Source of the DNA: Bacillota bacterium
GTDB lineage: Bacteria; Bacillota_I; Bacilli_A; Erysipelotrichales; Erysipelotrichaceae
Direction of reading: 5' to 3'
Assembly (NCBI GenBank): GCA_023387245.1
Contig: JAEWIH010000059.1
Coordinates: 1-9,784, forward strand
Length of the DNA stretch: 9,784 nucleotides
Below are positions 6,246-9,784 of this stretch, one piece after another. Below the pieces are notes generated by a model. That model was not told the origin of the DNA. It was given only the letters and a program-made list of their open reading frames with translations, and made no database searches. How positions within the stretch are numbered: the first letter of the stretch is position 1; every line of letters starts with the position of its first letter. A program made the position numbers and the translations under genes.

Positions 6246-8707
6246 AAAAAAGCGATGTAATTAATAGTAGTCAACAAATTGAAACTTCATTAGCCGACTT
6301 AGTAGCCAATCGCTATGCTCGTTATGCTAAGTATATTATTCAAGACCGAGCATTACCAGATGTTAGAGATGGTTTAAAGCCTGTTCAAAGGCGGATATTA
6401 TATGCTATGTATGAAGATAATAATATTTATTCTAAACCATTTAAAAAATCAGCAAAAACAGTCGGTAATGTCATTGGTAATTATCATCCCCATGGTGATT
6501 CTAGTGTTTATGAAGCCATGGTCAATATGTCCCAACCTTGGAAAATGGGATTACCTTTAATTGAGATGCAAGGTAACAACGGTTCAATTGATGGAGATAG
6601 TGCTGCTGCGATGCGATATACTGAAAGTCGTCTTTCACTAAGCGCATTATTTTTATTGAAAGATATTGAAAAACAAACAGTCGATTTTAAAAATAATTAT
6701 AGCGACTCCGAGCAAGAACCTATCGTTTTACCTGCCTCATTTGCGAATATTTTAGTCAATGGCGTTAGTGGTATAGCATCAGGATATGCGACTGAAATAC
6801 CACCATTTAATTTTAATGAAATAAATAATGCGACTATTTATCGTCTATTAAATAGTAATTGTCTGCCAGAAGAAATTTATTCAATATGTCCAGGCCCCGA
6901 TTTTCCAACCGGTGCCATTATTGAAGGTCGTGATGATATTATTAACTTATTAAATACTGGTAAAGGGCGATTAACTTTAAAAGCGAAATGTCAAATAATT
7001 CAACAATCTAAAATTCAACAAATAGTTTGTAGTGAAATACCTTATGGAGTTAAAAAATCGGAATTAGTAAAAATGATTAGTGATGCCAAGGGAGAACAAT
7101 CAATAGATGACATATTAGATATTCGCGATGAGTCGGATCAAAATGGTTTAAAAATAGTGATCGATATTAAAAAAGAAACAAATGCCAATAACATTTTAAA
7201 TCTTTTATATAAAGAAACCGATTTAATGACATATTATCATGCAAATATGGTTGTTATTCACAATCGCCGCCCAAAAGTTATGGGCTTAGTAGAAATGCTA
7301 GATGCATTTATTGACTATCGTAAACAAGTAGTTTTACGCCGTTCTAAATTTTTGTATAATAAAACAGCATCTAGATTACATATATTAGAAGGTTTGATGA
7401 AAGCTATTACCTATTTAGACGAAGTTATTTTAATTATTCGTCAATCTGCTAATAAAAAAGATAGTAAAGAGCGCTTAATTGCTAGATTTGATTTAAGTCA
7501 AGAACAAGCGGAAGCAATTGTAATGTTACAGTTATATCGTTTAAGTCAAACTGATATGGAACAGTTAAAAGAAGAGTTTGCGCTATTATTAAATGATTTA
7601 GAACATTATAATCAAATTATTAACAATCAATCTATTTTAATTATGACAATTGTCAATGAATTAAAGGATTTAAACAATCAAATTGTTACTAATCGTCGTT
7701 GCCAAATTAATGATGATATTATTGATTTAAAAGTCGATAAAGAAGCATTAATTAATGTTGAGGATGTTTATGTAAGTGTTAGCCGTGATGGTTATGTAAA
7801 AAAAATATCGGTACGTTCTTTTAATAGTAGTGATCAAAAACTAACAACCTTTAAACAAGACGATGTTTTAATTGGTCAAAAATTAGTTTCAACTATTAAT
7901 ACTTTAATTGTTGTATTTGAATCAGGTAATTTTGTTAGTTTACCAGTTTATTCTTTATTAGATAGTAAATGGAAAGATGTTGGTTCCCATATTTCAGCAA
8001 TAGTCAATAATACTATTAGTAATGATAAAATTATCGCTGCTTTTGTTAGTGATCAAAGTGATAGTGATGCTACATGTGTTTGTGTTAGTAAATTAGGTAA
8101 AATAAAACAAGTATCATTTTCACTATTAAATAATAAATCTAAAAGACTTGGCCGTTTAATGAAATTAGAAGCAGGGGATAGTCTAATTAGTGCTTATACT
8201 ACTTATAATCAAGAAGATGATGTTTGTTTATTAACTACTAAAGGTTATATGGTTAGATATGGTTTAAATTCAATTCCGATTCAAGGATTAAGCGCAAGTG
8301 GAGTTAATGGAATTAAATTACAAGAAAATGATACTTGTATTGCTTCACAATTAATTAATAATCAACAAGAAGTAATTTTGATTACTACTGACGGTTGTAA
8401 TAAACGTTTAAAAGCGTTAGATATTACTTTAACCAATCGTCCTGCCAAAGGTATATTAGTAGCTAAGATGACTAAATCAGGACCTAAAGTATTAGATCAG
8501 TTAATAGTAACTTCTTTAAATTCAATACTATTATTTAATGATGGTTTAGAATTAAATGTTAGTGAAATTAAATTGATGAATCGAGATCAAGGCTTTTCGA
8601 CTAGTAAGCTAGGAGTTTTAGTTAAGGGTATAGAAAAAGTGGGTATTTATAAAATGCCCACTCCAGTTGAACCCAATGTAATTGATCAAGGAAAATTAGA
8701 CTTCTAA
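6242..8707 (+). CDS. parC: DNA topoisomerase IV subunit A (ParC/GrlA)
   Basis: ParC is the DNA-cutting subunit of topoisomerase IV. The 821-residue protein has the winged-helix region with [20 protein letters not shown] and the catalytic tyrosine Y126 in AAMRYTES, preceded by the usual [17 protein letters not shown] tower domain and coiled-coil (roughly 340-480) follow, then a C-terminal beta-pinwheel beginning near [16 protein letters not shown]. The GyrA box (QRRGGKG-like) is absent, which separates it from gyrase. Residues S87 and E91, matching the quinolone-resistance positions Ser80 and Glu84 of Staphylococcus GrlA, carry the unmutated amino acids. Its ATG overlaps the parE stop (ATGA), so translation is coupled. 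Its 3' end overlaps the convergent HAD gene by 12 bases, and I see no plus-strand terminator right after it. Confidence 0.95.
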   Translation: MKKSDVINSSQQIETSLADLVANRYARYAKYIIQDRALPDVRDGLKPVQRRILYAMYEDNNIYSKPFKKSAKTVGNVIGNYHPHGDSSVYEAMVNMSQPWKMGLPLIEMQGNNGSIDGDSAAAMRYTESRLSLSALFLLKDIEKQTVDFKNNYSDSEQEPIVLPASFANILVNGVSGIASGYATEIPPFNFNEINNATIYRLLNSNCLPEEIYSICPGPDFPTGAIIEGRDDIINLLNTGKGRLTLKAKCQIIQQSKIQQIVCSEIPYGVKKSELVKMISDAKGEQSIDDILDIRDESDQNGLKIVIDIKKETNANNILNLLYKETDLMTYYHANMVVIHNRRPKVMGLVEMLDAFIDYRKQVVLRRSKFLYNKTASRLHILEGLMKAITYLDEVILIIRQSANKKDSKERLIARFDLSQEQAEAIVMLQLYRLSQTDMEQLKEEFALLLNDLEHYNQIINNQSILIMTIVNELKDLNNQIVTNRRCQINDDIIDLKVDKEALINVEDVYVSVSRDGYVKKISVRSFNSSDQKLTTFKQDDVLIGQKLVSTINTLIVVFESGNFVSLPVYSLLDSKWKDVGSHISAIVNNTISNDKIIAAFVSDQSDSDATCVCVSKLGKIKQVSFSLLNNKSKRLGRLMKLEAGDSLISAYTTYNQEDDVCLLTTKGYMVRYGLNSIPIQGLSASGVNGIKLQENDTCIASQLINNQQEVILITTDGCNKRLKALDITLTNRPAKGILVAKMTKSGPKVLDQLIVTSLNSILLFNDGLELNVSEIKLMNRDQGFSTSKLGVLVKGIEKVGIYKMPTPVEPNVIDQGKLDF
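8634..8661 (-). terminator. Rho-independent terminator of the HAD gene, inside parC
   Basis: On the minus strand GTGGGCAT and ATACCCAC form an 8-base-pair stem (one G-T pair) with a short AT loop, followed directly by TTTTT (8638-8634). It lies 35 bases past the stop of the minus-strand HAD gene and inside the last 25 codons of parC. On the plus strand no T tract follows, so it would act only on the HAD transcript. Confidence 0.65.
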
Positions 8708-9337
8708 ACATTCAATCAATTGTTTGAGATTTGGTACTTGTAGTAAAGAATATTTTTGATGTCTTAAAGTTCTTAGTGTATATAGTTCAACAAATATATT
8801 ACTAATAAAAGCTTGATGAGATGCTAAAACGCCATTTAGACTAGTCTCAATCGCCAGTACTTGCTCATTAGCTAAATTGTGTTTTTTCATTAATTTTGTA
8901 TAAATATATTCATCACTTTTACCTTCAACTACTTCATTACCAAAAATAATATCTTGATAATCAATATTAGCTGGAAGTTTGTTTAATAAAATACTTGCTT
9001 GGTTTTTATGAAGTGAAGTTAGTAAAAATAATTTTAAATTATTTTTAGTTAACCATTCATAAAAATATTGAAATTCATTATTGAATTCAACTTCATAAAG
9101 AGTATCGATAGCTAATTGTTCGATTTGTTCTTTTAAAGCAATATATTTAGCATTATGAATAAATGCTCTTTCTTTTTGTTGATAACCTCCATCTATATAT
9201 TGTTCAAAAAAACTATCTCTAGCTTCTAGATTGTTTTGGATTAGTAGATCTAAAATTTTTTGATGTAATATAGAATATGTATTAAATAAAACACCATCTA
9301 ATGTTACGATTACATAATTAAATTTTTCTTTTTTCAT
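8696..9337 (-). CDS. HAD-superfamily protein, probably catalytically impaired
   Basis: This 213-residue protein has the size and motif order of the beta-phosphoglucomutase/phosphatase-like branch of the HAD superfamily, with a helical cap between motifs I and II. Motif I reads [12 protein letters not shown] (9-20). The usual nucleophile, the first Asp of DxDG, is Thr at 12, while the second Asp (D14) remains. Motif II threonine (T107 in LLTS) and motif III lysine (K140 in EGKSDEY) are present. Motif IV is IETSLNG instead of IEDSxxG, so a magnesium-binding Asp is Thr at 165. Two key acidic residues are therefore missing, and normal phosphoryl transfer looks unlikely. The frame is intact with no other damage, which fits a retained non-catalytic role better than a fresh pseudogene. 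The gene lies between core genes, convergent with parC and divergent from yqeH. The substrate or partner is unknown. Confidence 0.8.
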   Translation of the reverse strand: MKKEKFNYVIVTLDGVLFNTYSILHQKILDLLIQNNLEARDSFFEQYIDGGYQQKERAFIHNAKYIALKEQIEQLAIDTLYEVEFNNEFQYFYEWLTKNNLKLFLLTSLHKNQASILLNKLPANIDYQDIIFGNEVVEGKSDEYIYTKLMKKHNLANEQVLAIETSLNGVLASHQAFISNIFVELYTLRTLRHQKYSLLQVPNLKQLIECLEV

Positions 9338-9344
9338 ACAATTT

Positions 9345-9373
9345 ATTTTATCGATTTTTAAAAATTAATTCAA
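9345..9373 (-). promoter_or_regulatory. Candidate promoter of the HAD gene, giving a leaderless mRNA
   Basis: On the minus strand TTGAAT (9373-9368), a 17-base spacer and TAAAAT (9350-9345) precede the ATG at 9337 by only 7 bases. The transcript would start at or next to the start codon. This agrees with the lack of any Shine-Dalgarno sequence before this ATG, although most genes in the window have one. The elements are AT-rich and could be chance matches in this composition. Confidence 0.4.
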
Positions 9374-9386
9374 CAAAGGAGCTCAT

Positions 9387-9784
9387 ATGAAAAAGTGTTT
9401 AGGTTGTGGTATACTTTTACAATCACAAAATAATCAAAAAGAAGGCTATGTTGTTGATATAAAACAAGATTTATGTCAGCGTTGTTTTCAAGTTACTCAT
9501 TATCATAAAATTAATAAAATTAATCCGGCTTTAATGGAATCTGGTAATATTGTTTTAGATAAAATTTCTAAATTAGAAGGTTGTCTATGTTATGTAATGG
9601 ATATTTTTATGTTTGAAAATAGTAAAATTTATCCACTACATCGCTATCTTAATCAGCGAGAAATAACTTTAATTTTAACAAAATCCGATTTAATGCCTAA
9701 AACATTAAAAGTCCATAAAATTAGAAAACTAGTTTTAGAATGGATTAAAGAATCACATTTAAATATTAATCAAGTATTTATATT
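9387..9784 (+). CDS. yqeH: Ribosome biogenesis GTPase YqeH (partial, 3' end outside window)
   Basis: The first 132 residues of YqeH, a circularly permuted GTPase needed for assembly of the small ribosomal subunit. The N-terminal treble-clef zinc finger is clear: C4-L-G-C7 and C30-Q-R-C33, followed by the family's HYHKINK (usual HYN). YVMDIFMFENSKI (69-81) matches the start of the permuted G domain. The G4 motif is TKSD (98-101) in place of the usual NKxD, followed by LMPK as in homologues. The start is set by AAAGGAG at 9375-9381, five bases before the ATG. The remaining G5, G1-G3 motifs and C-terminal domain lie beyond the window. In Bacillus yqeH follows yqeG, a different HAD protein; the neighbour here does not resemble YqeG and lies on the opposite strand. 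Confidence 0.88.
   Translation, partial: MKKCLGCGILLQSQNNQKEGYVVDIKQDLCQRCFQVTHYHKINKINPALMESGNIVLDKISKLEGCLCYVMDIFMFENSKIYPLHRYLNQREITLILTKSDLMPKTLKVHKIRKLVLEWIKESHLNINQVFI

Noticed and set aside
4347..8707. gyrB-gyrA instead of parE-parC
   Set aside because: The A subunit lacks the GyrA box in its C-terminal domain, and the ATGA-coupled B-A pair next to plsY fits the parE-parC arrangement of Bacillota. A phylogeny with the second type II enzyme of this genome would settle it.

Overview
The window looks like chromosomal DNA from a low-GC, AT-rich member of the Bacillota or a related lineage (an Erysipelotrichia- or Mycoplasmatota-like genome would fit). Core genes favour TTA, AAA and ATT codons, ribosome binding sites are AAAGGAG/AGGAGG-like, and TGA ends parE while Trp is TGG, so the standard bacterial code is used. 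The taxon is inferred from gene content and composition, not from a marker search.

Left end (1-260): the last 39 codons of an unrecognised gene, then a strong hairpin-plus-T-tract terminator.

Mobile, decayed island (about 261-3637): two broken copies of a group II intron lie in the same orientation and flank foreign cargo. Copy 1 (about 348-879) keeps only the maturase end of the intron protein, has an in-frame stop, and is followed by a degenerate domain V/VI. Copy 2 (about 2653-3637) keeps most of the reverse transcriptase, but its YADD box is YADG, it has a one-base frameshift and deletions, and its domain V is poor. Between them sit an apparently intact type IV abortive-infection toxin-antitoxin pair (abiEi-abiEii), with its own promoter set in an inverted repeat, and the minus-strand C-terminal remnant of an IS21-family helper ATPase (istB), which the second intron copy abuts. 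The abiE pair is the only obviously functional cargo.

Core region (3640-9784): plsY (minus strand; phospholipid synthesis) is divergent from the parE-parC operon (topoisomerase IV), with the two -35 boxes overlapping and a perfect 10-bp inverted repeat beside them. parE and parC overlap by ATGA. parC converges with a HAD-fold gene on the minus strand; their 3' ends overlap by 12 bp and the likely terminator of the HAD gene lies inside parC. The HAD protein has lost the nucleophilic aspartate and a metal-binding aspartate and may be a pseudoenzyme. The window ends inside yqeH, a circularly permuted ribosome-assembly GTPase with an N-terminal zinc finger.

No tRNA, rRNA or CRISPR array was seen. 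The points most worth checking are the intron-flanked abiE island, the inverted repeat around the abiE promoter, the catalytically impaired HAD protein, and the shared plsY/parE control region.
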